Source: Phascolarctobacterium sp. (GTDB lineage: Bacteria > Bacillota > Negativicutes > Acidaminococcales > Acidaminococcaceae). Taken from it: 49,923 nt of DNA. The notes under the pieces are model-generated. The model saw nothing but the letters and a program-made list of their open reading frames with translations. It was not told the origin of the DNA and ran no database searches. The stretch lies in the NCBI GenBank assembly GCA_004558595.1, contig SFCN01000005.1, positions 1 to 49,923 of the forward strand, given 5' to 3'. This document shows, piece after piece, positions 17,856 through 26,641 of this stretch. Position numbers and translations under genes: made by a program. How positions within the stretch are numbered: the stretch's first letter is position 1; the number at the start of each line of letters is the position of its first letter.

Positions 17856-18811
17856 GTAACGCTCCTTTATTAGTGATTGAAAATTTAACTAAGTATTTTA
17901 ATACAGCAGCGGGCCAGCTCCATGCGGTGGACGGGGTTAGCTTTTCCTTAGAAGAAGGCAAAACTCTGGGCATTGTAGGCGAGTCCGGCTGTGGCAAATC
18001 CACCACCGGTCGCTGCATTTTAAAGCTCATCGAGCCCACTAGTGGCAAGATTATTTTCCAAGGTCAGGATATTACCAAGCTGAGCCGTAAGGAAATGCGT
18101 CCCCTGCGCCAAAAGATGCAGATGGTGTTCCAGGACCCGTTCTCTTCCCTGGACCCGCGCGAAACTGTCATGCAGCTCATTAGCGAGCCCATTATCGAGC
18201 ACAAGCTGATTAAGGGCAAGGAGGCTATTGAGGAGCGCACTTTAGAGCTCATGCGTACGGTAGGCTTGGCTGAGCGCTACGCCAATGTCTATCCCCATGA
18301 GCTGGACGGCGGTCGCCGCCAGCGTATCGGTATCGCTCGTGCTTTGGCCATGAATCCGAAGATTATCGTGTGCGATGAGCCTGTTTCCGCATTGGACGTT
18401 TCCATTCAAGCTCAGATCCTGAACCTGCTTAAGCAGCTGCAAAAAGATTTGGGACTGACCTATATCTTCATTACCCACGATTTGTCCGTAGTTAAGTATT
18501 TCTCCGACGATATCGCTGTAATGTACATGGGGACCATGGTAGAGAAGGCTCCGGCTAATCTGCTCTTTAAAAATCCCCTCCACCCTTATACTAAGGCTTT
18601 GCTATCCGCTATTCCGTTGCCCATCGTGGGCAAGGATAAGCCCAAGCGCCAGATTATTAAGGGCGAAATTACCGCTCCCATCAATCTACCGGACGCTTGC
18701 CGCTTCATGAAGCGTTGCGACTGCCCTGTAGAGGGCGTGTGCGACAAGGGCAATCCGGTGCTGCGTGAGGTTGAGCCCAACCATTTCGTGGCCTGCTCCT
18801 GCGTGAAGTAA
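17852..18811 (+). CDS. peptide ABC transporter ATP-binding protein (DppF type)
   Basis: This is the second ATPase subunit, 319 residues. Walker A is GESGCGKST (about 43-51) and Walker B is IIVCDEPVSALD (about 170-181). The signature reads LDGGRRQR instead of the canonical LSGGQRQR, so the serine that contacts ATP gamma-phosphate is replaced by aspartate. The C-terminal cysteines CRFMKRCDCPVEGVC match the DppF extension. AGGAGG is placed well before the ATG. The gene ends the operon at a terminator. Confidence 0.9.
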   Translation: MSNAPLLVIENLTKYFNTAAGQLHAVDGVSFSLEEGKTLGIVGESGCGKSTTGRCILKLIEPTSGKIIFQGQDITKLSRKEMRPLRQKMQMVFQDPFSSLDPRETVMQLISEPIIEHKLIKGKEAIEERTLELMRTVGLAERYANVYPHELDGGRRQRIGIARALAMNPKIIVCDEPVSALDVSIQAQILNLLKQLQKDLGLTYIFITHDLSVVKYFSDDIAVMYMGTMVEKAPANLLFKNPLHPYTKALLSAIPLPIVGKDKPKRQIIKGEITAPINLPDACRFMKRCDCPVEGVCDKGNPVLREVEPNHFVACSCVK

Positions 18812-18835
18812 AAACTGGAAAAATGTTCAATGATG

Positions 18836-18868
18836 AACCTCCCGGACGAAAGTTTGGGAGGTTTTTTA
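18836..18868 (+). terminator. Rho-independent terminator of the peptide transporter operon
   Basis: An 8-bp stem pairs AACCTCCC (18836-18843) with GGGAGGTT (18856-18863), followed by TTTT. Confidence 0.85.
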
Positions 18869-18944
18869 TCATAAAACTTAAATTTGTCTCCCTTTAAAAG
18901 GGGAGGGAGAATAATTGCAGTGGAGGAATTTTTCACTAAATCTC

Positions 18945-18974
18945 CTAACACTTTTACTGGAAATATGGTATAAT
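18945..18974 (+). promoter_or_regulatory. putative promoter of the M18 aminopeptidase gene
   Basis: The -10 TATAAT (18969-18974) is perfect. The -35 is weak (CTAACA, 18945-18950, 18-base spacer). Confidence 0.45.
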
Positions 18975-19034
18975 TTCTATATGTTTTGTTAACAAAAAAC
19001 TGCTATAGATTGCCATAGAAAGGATTTGATTAAA

Positions 19035-20441
19035 ATGACTTCTGCAAAAGAATTGCAAAAAAGCTTAACCTGGGAATTCCCTCATATCGGCAAGGCGGAG
19101 CCTGCTGCTAAGGATGCTGCATTTGCTTACTGCGAGGGCTACAAGGAGTTTTTGAACGAGGGCAAAACCGAGCGGGAATTTACTGCAAAGGCTGTGGAAT
19201 TGCTTAAGGCTGCTGGCTACGAGCCCTTGGATTTAAGCAAGAGCTATAAGCCCGGCGACAAGGTTTATTTTGTCAACCGCGGCAAATCTATCGCTATGTC
19301 CACCTTCGGCACCGCTCCCTTAGAGAAGGGCGTACGCTTGAACGCCGCTCATATCGACTCTCCCCGTTTGGACCTGAAGCCCAATCCGGTCTATGAAAAG
19401 AACGAGATCGCTTATTTTAAAACCCACTACTACGGCGGTATCCGCAAGTATCAATGGGTAACCACTCCCTTGGCCATGCACGGCGTTATCGTGAAGAAGA
19501 ATGGGGAAGTGGTGAAGGTTTCCGTGGGCGAGCAGCCCGGTGAGCCCCAATTTTGCGTAACTGATTTGCTGCCGCATTTGGGAGCTAAGCAAAACGAACG
19601 CAAGCTTTCCGACGGCATTCGTGGCGAGGAGCTGAACATCGTCATCGGCAGTCTGCCCTTCGTAGGCGAGGACGAGAAGGATGAGGTTAAAAATGCTGTA
19701 AAGCTGACCGCTCTCCAGCTGCTCAACGAAATGTATGGTATTACCGAGCATGATTTTATGCGCGCGGAGATCGAGTTTGTGCCCGCAGTGAAGGCCGTGG
19801 ATATTGGCCTGGACCGCAGCTTGATCGGTGCCTATGGCCAGGACGACAAGGTCTGTGCTTACACCGCCCTGACTGCAGAAATCGACACCAAGGCTCCTTA
19901 CTATACCACTGTTACCATTTTGGCAGATAAGGAAGAAATTGGCTCCTATGGCAATACTGGCCTTAGCTCCGACTTTGTGCTGCACTATCTGGAGGACTTG
20001 GCTACTCTGGAAAATGCCAATATCCGCACCCTGCTCCGCAATACTACCGCTCTGTCCTCCGATGTAAACGGTGCTTATGATCCCACCTTTGCCAGCGTTT
20101 ATGAAGAACGCAATAGCTGCTTTGTGAATAAGGGACCCTGCTTGACCAAATACACCGGTGCTCGCGGTAAGTCCGGCTCTAATGATGCCAGTGCCGAGAC
20201 CATGGCCAAGATCATCAGCATTATGGACGAGGCCCAGGTTTATTGGCAGATTGGCGAGCTAGGTGCAGTTGATGAAGGCGGCGGTGGTACCGTCGCTCTC
20301 TATGTCGCTGCTATGGACGTGGATGTAGTGGATCTGGGCGTGCCCGTGCTCTGCATGCACTCTCCTTTCGAGCTGACCAGTAAGCTGGACGTTTACTATA
20401 CCTATAAGGCCTTTGCTGCTTTCTTGGCCAGCGATAAATGA
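19035..20441 (+). CDS. M18 family aminopeptidase
   Basis: This is a cytosolic two-zinc aminopeptidase, about 468 residues, that trims N-terminal residues from peptides. Metal and catalytic motifs are visible: NAAHIDSPRLDLKP (about 96-109), the glutamate pair in ADKEEIGSYG (about 297-306), and GAVDEGGGGT near 415. Aspartyl/leucyl aminopeptidases of this family form large dodecamers. I start it at the ATG at 19035, with AAAGGA about 11 bases upstream; the TTG at 19026 lacks a site. It has its own promoter and lies next to the peptide importer, which suggests it degrades imported peptides. Confidence 0.88.
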   Translation: MTSAKELQKSLTWEFPHIGKAEPAAKDAAFAYCEGYKEFLNEGKTEREFTAKAVELLKAAGYEPLDLSKSYKPGDKVYFVNRGKSIAMSTFGTAPLEKGVRLNAAHIDSPRLDLKPNPVYEKNEIAYFKTHYYGGIRKYQWVTTPLAMHGVIVKKNGEVVKVSVGEQPGEPQFCVTDLLPHLGAKQNERKLSDGIRGEELNIVIGSLPFVGEDEKDEVKNAVKLTALQLLNEMYGITEHDFMRAEIEFVPAVKAVDIGLDRSLIGAYGQDDKVCAYTALTAEIDTKAPYYTTVTILADKEEIGSYGNTGLSSDFVLHYLEDLATLENANIRTLLRNTTALSSDVNGAYDPTFASVYEERNSCFVNKGPCLTKYTGARGKSGSNDASAETMAKIISIMDEAQVYWQIGELGAVDEGGGGTVALYVAAMDVDVVDLGVPVLCMHSPFELTSKLDVYYTYKAFAAFLASDK

Positions 20442-20472
20442 GTAAGGTGGCTAGATAAGATTTAAGAAAATA

Positions 20473-20538
20473 CCTCCTCAAGCTCTGCAAAAAGTGATAT
20501 AATTTCCTTGTATCATATTTTGTACTGTATTGAGGAGG
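20473..20538 (+). promoter_or_regulatory. inverted repeat covering the nitrilase gene ribosome binding site, with internal -10
   Basis: CCTCCTCAA (20473-20481) is the exact complement of TTGAGGAGG (20530-20538), which is the ribosome binding site. Between them lies a perfect -10 TATAAT (20498-20503). Transcripts starting there would lack the upstream arm and be freely translated. Readthrough transcripts from the aminopeptidase gene could fold and hide the site. Confidence 0.45.
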
Positions 20539-20545
20539 ACTTTTT

Positions 20546-21469
20546 ATGCAAGATTTACGCCAAAAATGCCGTGTGGCCGTTGTGCAAATGGCACCGGTGA
20601 TGTTTGATAAAGAAGCGACTCTGAAAAAATGTGTGGAGCTGATTAAGGAGGCTGGCAAGGGCAAGGCCGATTTAATCGTGCTACCTGAGCTCATCATTCC
20701 CTGTTATCCCTTTGGCATGACCTTTGGGTTTACAGTTGGTAGCCGTAAGGAAGCGGGCCGCGAGGATTGGAAACGCTACTACGGTGGCTCCATTGTGGTT
20801 CCTGGTAAGGAAACCGAGGTACTGGGCAAGGCAGCCAAAAAGGCCAAGGCTTATGTAAGCATCGGCGTATCCGAGCGGGATGCGGTAAGCGGTACCCTGT
20901 ACAATAGTAATATTATCTTCGCTCCCGATGGCAGTATCGCAGCCTTGCACCGTAAGCTGAAGCCTACGGGCTCCGAGCGTGTGGTCTGGGGCGATGCAGA
21001 TAGAGCTTATTTCCCTGTAGTAGAAAGCCCCTGGGGGCCCATAGGCAATCTCATTTGCTGGGAAAGCTATATGCCCTTGGCCCGTGTGGCTCTCTATGAA
21101 AAGGGCGTGACCTTGCTCATCTCCTGCAACACCAATGATAATCCGGAATGGCAAGCCACCATTCAGCATATCGCTTTGGAAGGACGTTGCTATTATATTA
21201 ACTGCGACCAATTTTTCACGCGGGAAATGTATCCTGCTGACTTAAAGGCCAGCGATGAAGTGGCCAAGCTGCCCGAAATCGTCTGCCGCGGTGGCAGCTG
21301 CATTATCGACCCCTATGGTCATTACGTAACCGAGCCCGTGTGGGACAAGGAAGAAATAATTTATGCGGATTTGGACATGGACAAGGTGCCGGCCAGCCGC
21401 ATGGAGTTTGATGCCTGCGGTCATTACTCCAGACCCGATGTGCTCAAGCTCGTAGTTGAAGATAAATAG
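20546..21469 (+). CDS. nitrilase-superfamily carbon-nitrogen hydrolase
   Basis: This protein has 307 residues and carries the Glu-Lys-Cys catalytic triad of the family: E in VLPELIIP (about 46-53), K in HRKLKPTG (about 134-141), and C in NLICWESYMP (about 169-178). The overall form (GSRKEAGREDWKRYYGG, GHYSRPDVL at the end) resembles true nitrilases and aliphatic amidases more than the ureidopropionase or NAD-synthetase branches. It would hydrolyse a nitrile or amide in the cytosol; the substrate is unknown. TTGAGGAGG precedes the start and is part of an inverted repeat. The M20 peptidase follows after 12 bases. Confidence 0.85.
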   Translation: MQDLRQKCRVAVVQMAPVMFDKEATLKKCVELIKEAGKGKADLIVLPELIIPCYPFGMTFGFTVGSRKEAGREDWKRYYGGSIVVPGKETEVLGKAAKKAKAYVSIGVSERDAVSGTLYNSNIIFAPDGSIAALHRKLKPTGSERVVWGDADRAYFPVVESPWGPIGNLICWESYMPLARVALYEKGVTLLISCNTNDNPEWQATIQHIALEGRCYYINCDQFFTREMYPADLKASDEVAKLPEIVCRGGSCIIDPYGHYVTEPVWDKEEIIYADLDMDKVPASRMEFDACGHYSRPDVLKLVVEDK

Positions 21470-21481
21470 AAGGTGTGTTCT

Positions 21482-22606
21482 GTGATTAATGAAAATAGAC
21501 TTTTAAACGAATTTATCGAGCTGGTTAGCGTGCCCTGTCCCAGCAAGGACGAAAAGGCCGAGGCCGAGCTGATTATGGCTAAGCTGCGTGAGCTAGGCTT
21601 GGAGCCCGTCATGGACAAGGCCAACGAAAAGACAGGTGGCACCTGCGGCAATGTGTGGGCCTATGTGAAGGGCACCGTGCCCAATGCTCCCACCCTGCTT
21701 TTTGAAGCTCATATGGACTCCGTAGCCCCTACCACTGGTACTAAGGTGGTACGCAAGGACGGCGTGCTTTACAGCGATGGCACCACTACCTTGGGCGGTG
21801 ACGACAAGGTGGGCGTGGCCGGTATGCTAGAGGCAGTGCGTGCTCTGAAGGAGGACGGCGTGGCCCACGGGGATATTCAGCTGCTCTTCACCATTAGCGA
21901 GGAGATTGGCTGCTTAGGCGTGGTTAATTTGGATAAATCCATGCTTAAGGCCGATTACGGCTACTGCATGGATATCGGCGGCAGCATGGGCGAGATTACC
22001 TACGCTGCTCCCAAGCTTTACGATATTTATGTGACCGTGAAGGGCAAGTCTGCCCATGCAGGCATCGCTCCGGAGCAGGGCGTGAACGCTATTATGCTGG
22101 CCGCGGAGGCCCTCAGCAAGCTGCCTGCCTACGGTCGCATTGATGAGGAAACCACCTTTAATATTGGCGTTTTCAACGCTGGCATCGGTACCAATATTGT
22201 GTGTCCTGAGGCTAAGTTCGTTATCGACATGCGTTCTCTGAATGTGCCCAAGCTGGAAAAGCTCAAGGACGATACTATCGCTTTGATTAAAGAGACTGTG
22301 GAAGCAGGCAAGGGTCAGGTGGAGTTTGAAGTAGTGGAGGGCTGTCCCGCTGTGGAGCTTTCTAAGGACCATCCCTGCATTGAATTGGCTAAGCGTTCCG
22401 CTGAGCGACTGGGCTTTAAGGTGGAGCTCAAGACTACCGGCGGCTGCAGCGACGGCAATTATCTTTGTGGCTACGGCTTACCCTGCGGCCTTTTGGCGAC
22501 GGGTATGAGCAATGTGCATACCACGGAAGAATACTTAAAGGAAAGCGATTTGTACGACACAGCTCGCTGGATTTACGAGACTGTGAAGGTGGCAGCAGAA
22601 AAATAA
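21482..22606 (+). CDS. M20 family metallopeptidase (PepT-like tripeptidase)
   Basis: This is a cytosolic two-zinc exopeptidase, about 374 residues. Motifs in order: FEAHMDSVAP (about 77-86, first metal His and catalytic Asp), LGGDDKVGVAGML (about 103-115), the catalytic glutamates TISEEIGCLG (about 140-149), CMDIGG (about 162-167), and the dimerization lid domain. The N-terminus INENRLLNEFIELV and overall form match the PepT-like branch. I choose GTG at 21482 because AGAAGGTG lies 6 bases upstream; the GTG at 21473 is inside that site. It completes a local set of peptide uptake and cleavage genes. Confidence 0.85.
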   Translation: MINENRLLNEFIELVSVPCPSKDEKAEAELIMAKLRELGLEPVMDKANEKTGGTCGNVWAYVKGTVPNAPTLLFEAHMDSVAPTTGTKVVRKDGVLYSDGTTTLGGDDKVGVAGMLEAVRALKEDGVAHGDIQLLFTISEEIGCLGVVNLDKSMLKADYGYCMDIGGSMGEITYAAPKLYDIYVTVKGKSAHAGIAPEQGVNAIMLAAEALSKLPAYGRIDEETTFNIGVFNAGIGTNIVCPEAKFVIDMRSLNVPKLEKLKDDTIALIKETVEAGKGQVEFEVVEGCPAVELSKDHPCIELAKRSAERLGFKVELKTTGGCSDGNYLCGYGLPCGLLATGMSNVHTTEEYLKESDLYDTARWIYETVKVAAEK

Positions 22607-22617
22607 AGAGGTGACTT

Positions 22618-23370
22618 ATGAAACTATATTCTTGGAATGTGAATGGTCTCAGAGCCTGCATGAATAAGGGCTTTGCGGATTTTTTGGCGGCGGCGGACCC
22701 GGACGTGATTTGCTTGCAGGAAACGAAAATGCAGCGGGAGCAAGCGACCTTTGATTTCCCCGGCTACGAGGAATATTGGAATAGTGCCGAAAAGAAGGGC
22801 TATAGCGGCACCGCTATTTTCACCAAGCAAGCTCCTTTGAACGTGACCTACGATCTAGGCATCGAGGAGCACGACAAGGAAGGTCGCGTGATTACAGCGG
22901 AATATCCTGACTTTTTCCTAGTGACCGTTTACACTCCTAACTCCCAGCGTGAGCTGGCTCGTCTAGACTATCGCATGGAGTGGGAGGATGTCTTTTTAGC
23001 CTATTTGCAAAAGCTGGACGCTATTAAGCCCGTGGTGGTATGCGGTGATTTGAATGTGGCAGCGGAGGAAATCGATTTAAAGAATCCCAAAACCAATCGC
23101 ATGAACGCCGGTTTTACGGATCAAGAGCGGGAAAAATTCCGCGTTTTCAAGGCCGCAGGCTTCGTGGATACCTTCCGCTATCTGCATCCTGAGGAAGTGA
23201 AGTATAGCTGGTGGAGCTATATGTTCAAGGCTCGGGAGAAGAACGCTGGTTGGCGTATCGACTATTTCGTAGTCTCCAAGCGTATTAAGGATAAGGTGAA
23301 GAGCGCCGAGATTCACAATGATGTTTTCGGCAGCGACCATTGCCCGGTGAGCATTGAGCTGGAGTTTTAA
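22618..23370 (+). CDS. xth: exodeoxyribonuclease III (AP endonuclease)
   Basis: This is an Mg-dependent nuclease of base excision repair that cuts DNA at abasic sites and removes 3' blocks. The protein has 250 residues. Family motifs: SWNVNGLRA (about 4-12), QETKMQ (about 36-41), the YTPNSQ segment (about 106-111), GDLNVAAEEIDL (about 143-154), and the terminal GSDHCPVSIEL with the catalytic Asp-His. AGAGGTGA lies just before the ATG, 11 bases after the M20 peptidase stop. It is called Xth or ExoA in different species. Confidence 0.93.
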   Translation: MKLYSWNVNGLRACMNKGFADFLAAADPDVICLQETKMQREQATFDFPGYEEYWNSAEKKGYSGTAIFTKQAPLNVTYDLGIEEHDKEGRVITAEYPDFFLVTVYTPNSQRELARLDYRMEWEDVFLAYLQKLDAIKPVVVCGDLNVAAEEIDLKNPKTNRMNAGFTDQEREKFRVFKAAGFVDTFRYLHPEEVKYSWWSYMFKAREKNAGWRIDYFVVSKRIKDKVKSAEIHNDVFGSDHCPVSIELEF

Positions 23371-23390
23371 GATTTGCCATACTCTGATGC

Positions 23391-23419
23391 TTGACTAATC
23401 CCTAGTAAAGCTCTATAAT
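23391..23419 (+). promoter_or_regulatory. promoter of the riboflavin operon
   Basis: TTGACT (23391-23396), a 17-base spacer and TATAAT (23414-23419) place transcription start just before the FMN riboswitch. Confidence 0.8.
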
Positions 23420-23441
23420 ATAAATAACTTCATAAGGAGAA

Positions 23442-23599
23442 CCTTTGGGGCAGGGTGCGATTCCCTACCGGCGGTAAAGTCCGCGAGCCTTCGGGCACGA
23501 GCAGGTGCAATTCCTGCACCGACAGTATAGTCTGGATGAGAAAAGGTGGCTAATTTGTATCTAACCGCACGGGCTCCACAGGGCTGGTGCGGTTTTTTT
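23442..23599 (+). ncRNA. FMN riboswitch (RFN element) with terminator
   Basis: The aptamer spans about 23442-23546, with closing helix CCTTT (23442-23446) with AAAGG (23542-23546). Diagnostic elements are all present: GGGGCAGGGTG, TTCCCTACCGGCGGTAAAGT, the GCGAGCC arm, and the GGTGCAATTCC...CCGAC arm ending AGTCTGGATGAGA. An expression platform follows: ACCGCAC (23564-23570) pairs with GTGCGGT (23587-23593) and T7, a Rho-independent terminator. Bound FMN should favour termination and shut off ribD-ribE-ribBA-ribH. Confidence 0.97.
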
Positions 23600-23634
23600 G
23601 CGGCCTTCTATTATTGAAGCTTGAGGTGATTATT

Positions 23635-24735
23635 TTGACGGATGAACAATATATGCAGCGTGCACTAGCGCTAGCGCTTGAGGCCGAGGGCGATACTAGC
23701 CCCAACCCCATGGTGGGCTGCGTCATCGTAGATGACGAGGGCAACATCGTGGGTGAGGGCTATCACCATAAGGCCGGCGAGCCCCACGCGGAGGTCAACG
23801 CGCTGGCAGAAGCCAAGCATTTGGCCCGCGGCGCCACGGCCTACGTGACCTTAGAGCCCTGCGCTCACTACGGGCGCACAGGTCCCTGCTGCGTAGCCTT
23901 GGCTAGAGCGGGCATTAAAAAGGTAGTGGTGGCCTGTACGGATCCCAACCCTAAGGTAGCAGGCCAAGGCTTGGAGTATCTGCGTTTGCAGGGCATTGAG
24001 GTAGTGACGGGGGTCTGCGAAGCAGAAGCGCTGCGTTTAAACGAACGCTTCTTCACTTGGATTAGCAGGGAGCGTCCTTTTATTACGCTCAAATACGCCA
24101 TGACGCTGGATGGAAAAATCGCCGCTCGCACCGGCGACAGCAAGTGGATTACAGGCGAGGAAGCTAGAACCTTCGCCCACCGGCTCAGGCGGCAGCATGA
24201 CGCCATTTTAGTGGGCATAGGTACGGTGCTGGCCGACGATCCGGAGCTGACCTGTCGCATGGTACAGGGCAAAAATCCGGTGCGGGTAGTGCTGGATAGC
24301 CAGCTGCGAATCTCGCTGATGGCTACAGTGCTCAACCCAGCAGCGGATACGATTATTATTACTAGCCTTGAGGCGGATGCTGTGAAGGGCGAAGCCCTAG
24401 CTGCACTGCCCAATGTGGAGGTAGTGCGGCTGCCCTTGGCAAAGGGTCGCTTGCCCATAGATTTAGTAGTAACCGCACTGGCCCAGCGTGGCATTACCAG
24501 TCTTTTGGTAGAGGGCGGTAGCGCGGTGCTAGGCGCCTTCAAGGACGCGGGCTACGGTGACAGAGTGTACGCCTTCATCGCGCCCAAGCTTGTAGGCGGT
24601 AGCCAAGGCTTTACGCCCATCGGCGGCGTGGGCAGCGATTACATCGAGGACAGCTGGAAGCTGGACCAGGTGGAGTATAAGCTGTTGGGCCAGGACTTGA
24701 TGGTTACTGGCCTCGTAAGAAGGGAGAATGCCTAA
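23635..24735 (+). CDS. ribD: bifunctional riboflavin biosynthesis deaminase/reductase
   Basis: This enzyme catalyses the second and third steps of riboflavin synthesis. The N-terminal cytidine-deaminase-like domain has zinc ligands in PHAEVNAL and PCAHYGRTGPC. The C-terminal reductase domain begins near LKYAMTLDGKIAARTGDSKW. The start is most likely TTG at 23635, since GAGGTGAT (about 23622-23629) lies 5 bases upstream and the encoded TDEQYMQRALALA matches usual RibD N-termini. The farther GTG at 23587 lies inside the riboswitch terminator. The protein has about 366 residues. Its stop overlaps the ribE start (TAATG). Confidence 0.95.
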   Translation: MTDEQYMQRALALALEAEGDTSPNPMVGCVIVDDEGNIVGEGYHHKAGEPHAEVNALAEAKHLARGATAYVTLEPCAHYGRTGPCCVALARAGIKKVVVACTDPNPKVAGQGLEYLRLQGIEVVTGVCEAEALRLNERFFTWISRERPFITLKYAMTLDGKIAARTGDSKWITGEEARTFAHRLRRQHDAILVGIGTVLADDPELTCRMVQGKNPVRVVLDSQLRISLMATVLNPAADTIIITSLEADAVKGEALAALPNVEVVRLPLAKGRLPIDLVVTALAQRGITSLLVEGGSAVLGAFKDAGYGDRVYAFIAPKLVGGSQGFTPIGGVGSDYIEDSWKLDQVEYKLLGQDLMVTGLVRRENA

Positions 24736-25397
24736 TGTTTACTGGTTTGGTAGCGGAGCTGGGCACGGTGCAGAGACTGGCCCGGCAGGGTAACTCCTAT
24801 CATTTAACGGTGGGCGCGAAAAAGACGCTGCAAAATCTGAAAATCGGCGATAGCGTGGCTGTGAACGGCGCCTGTCTCACCGTAGTACGCATGGATGACA
24901 GCTGCTTCACCGCCGATGTGATGCCGGAAACGGTACGATTGACCAATATTGGCAGCCTGCAGCCGGGCTCTAGGGTTAACCTAGAGCGCACATTAAGGCT
25001 CTGTGACGGTTTGGATGGGCACATCGTCAGCGGTCACGTGGAGGGCTTGGGCACCATTAGCGAGCAGCGTCCCGAAGGGATCGCGGTGGTGGTGACCATC
25101 GCTACGCCCCCCGAGCTCTTAAAATACATTATTAAAAAGGGCAGTATTGCCATTGACGGCATTAGCTTAACCGTGACGGAGGTCACGGACACGAGCTTTT
25201 CCGTATCGCTGATTCCTCATACGGCCAAGGAAACAACTCTGGGCTTTAAAAAAGTGGGGGATAGCGTAAATCTGGAAACAGATATTTTAGGTAAATATGT
25301 GGAGCGCATGCTGACTTGGAATAATGTGGCTAAAGAGCAAGCCAGTCCTGCGGACGCTTTAGATAAAAAGATGCTGTTGGAAAACGGCTTTTTGTGA
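24735..25397 (+). CDS. ribE: riboflavin synthase alpha subunit
   Basis: This enzyme converts two 6,7-dimethyl-8-ribityllumazine molecules to riboflavin plus the pyrimidine precursor. The protein has 220 residues and two tandem lumazine-binding barrels, each opening with a similar pattern: MFTGLVAELGTV at residue 1 and GHIVSGHVEGLGT near 96. The active-site CLTV motif is in GACLTV, and its counterpart ISLTV appears in the second repeat. It overlaps ribD by one base and is followed after 10 bases by ribBA. Confidence 0.95.
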   Translation: MFTGLVAELGTVQRLARQGNSYHLTVGAKKTLQNLKIGDSVAVNGACLTVVRMDDSCFTADVMPETVRLTNIGSLQPGSRVNLERTLRLCDGLDGHIVSGHVEGLGTISEQRPEGIAVVVTIATPPELLKYIIKKGSIAIDGISLTVTEVTDTSFSVSLIPHTAKETTLGFKKVGDSVNLETDILGKYVERMLTWNNVAKEQASPADALDKKMLLENGFL

Positions 25398-25407
25398 GGT
25401 GAAAGGA

Positions 25408-26628
25408 ATGGATTTTAAATATAATACCATTGAGGAGGCCATCGAGGCCATTAAGGCCGGAAAAATGGTGCTGGTAACCGATGATGAGGATCGGGAAAAT
25501 GAAGGCGATTTAATTATGGCGGCGGAGCTGTGCACTCCGGAGGCTATCAACTTTATGGCTAAGGAAGCTCGTGGATTAATTTGCATGCCTGCTTCTGGGG
25601 AAATTATGGATAAGCTGCAGTTTGGCGCCATGGTCAGCAAGAATACGGATAATCACGAAACTGCGTTCTCTGTTTCCATCGACCATGTGGATACCACCAC
25701 GGGTATTTCCGCCTATGAGCGTGCTTATACCATGCAAAAATGCGCTGACGAGGGCGCTCAGCCCAGCGATTTTCGCCGTCCGGGCCATGTTTTCCCCCTG
25801 CGTGCTCGCGAGGGTGGTGTTTTGGTGCGTACCGGCCACACCGAGACTACGGTGGATTTGTGCAAGCTGGCAGGGTTAAAGCCCGTGGGCATTTGCTGCG
25901 AGATTATGAATGATGATGGTCACATGGCACGCACTCCCGATTTAATTCAGTTCGCCAAGAAGCACGATTTAGTGTTCATCACTGTGGCCGATTTGGTGGC
26001 TTATCGCAAGTCCCACGAAAAGATGGTGCATCGGGTAGCGGAGGCGGCATTGCCCTCCAAGTACGGCACCTTCCGCATTATCGCCTACGAAAATGATCTG
26101 GACGACCTTTGTCATGTGGCCATTGTGAAGGGCGACGTGGCCGGCAAAAAGGATGTTTTGGTGCGTGTGCACAGCGAGTGTCTTACGGGCGATGCGTTTG
26201 GCAGCCTGCGCTGCGACTGCGGCGACCAATTGGCTACTGCACTGCGCATGATTGAGAAGGAAGGCTGTGGCGCGGTGGTTTACATGCGCCAGGAGGGCCG
26301 TGGCATTGGCTTGGCCAATAAGATTCGCGCCTATGCGTTGCAGGACACTGGCCTTGATACTGTTGAGGCCAATGTGCGCTTGGGCTTTGCGCCGGATTTG
26401 CGTGATTATGGCCTTGGCGCGCAGATTTTGTCGGATCTTGGCCTGACCAGTATTCGCTTGATTACTAATAATCCAGCGAAGCGCATCGGCTTGAGCGGCT
26501 ATGGTATTACCATCACCGACCGGGTGCCGATTATCATGGAGCCCAATGAGTTTAACGAACATTATTTAGATGTAAAAGAAGAAAAAATGGGCCATAAGCT
26601 GCATGATTGTGGCTGTGGCTGTCACTAA
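25408..26628 (+). CDS. ribBA: DHBP synthase / GTP cyclohydrolase II fusion
   Basis: This enzyme makes both riboflavin precursors, 406 residues. The N-terminal 3,4-dihydroxy-2-butanone 4-phosphate synthase has DDEDRENEGDL (about 24-34) and the substrate motif RPGHVFPLRA. The C-terminal GTP cyclohydrolase II has the zinc triad in HSECLTGDAFGSLRCDCG and the catalytic RQEGRGIGL. The ATG at 25408 is preferred, because GAGGTG lies 6 bases upstream; a GTG at 25399 is inside that site. The C-terminal tail is rich in His and Cys (HKLHDCGCGCH), a possible metal-binding end. Confidence 0.95.
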   Translation: MDFKYNTIEEAIEAIKAGKMVLVTDDEDRENEGDLIMAAELCTPEAINFMAKEARGLICMPASGEIMDKLQFGAMVSKNTDNHETAFSVSIDHVDTTTGISAYERAYTMQKCADEGAQPSDFRRPGHVFPLRAREGGVLVRTGHTETTVDLCKLAGLKPVGICCEIMNDDGHMARTPDLIQFAKKHDLVFITVADLVAYRKSHEKMVHRVAEAALPSKYGTFRIIAYENDLDDLCHVAIVKGDVAGKKDVLVRVHSECLTGDAFGSLRCDCGDQLATALRMIEKEGCGAVVYMRQEGRGIGLANKIRAYALQDTGLDTVEANVRLGFAPDLRDYGLGAQILSDLGLTSIRLITNNPAKRIGLSGYGITITDRVPIIMEPNEFNEHYLDVKEEKMGHKLHDCGCGCH

Positions 26629-26641
26629 GGAGGTAAAAACA

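Noticed and set aside
23587..23634. Upstream GTG start that would lengthen RibD by 16 residues
   Set aside because: It lies in the riboswitch terminator and has no ribosome binding site; TTG at 23635 has one and gives the usual N-terminus.
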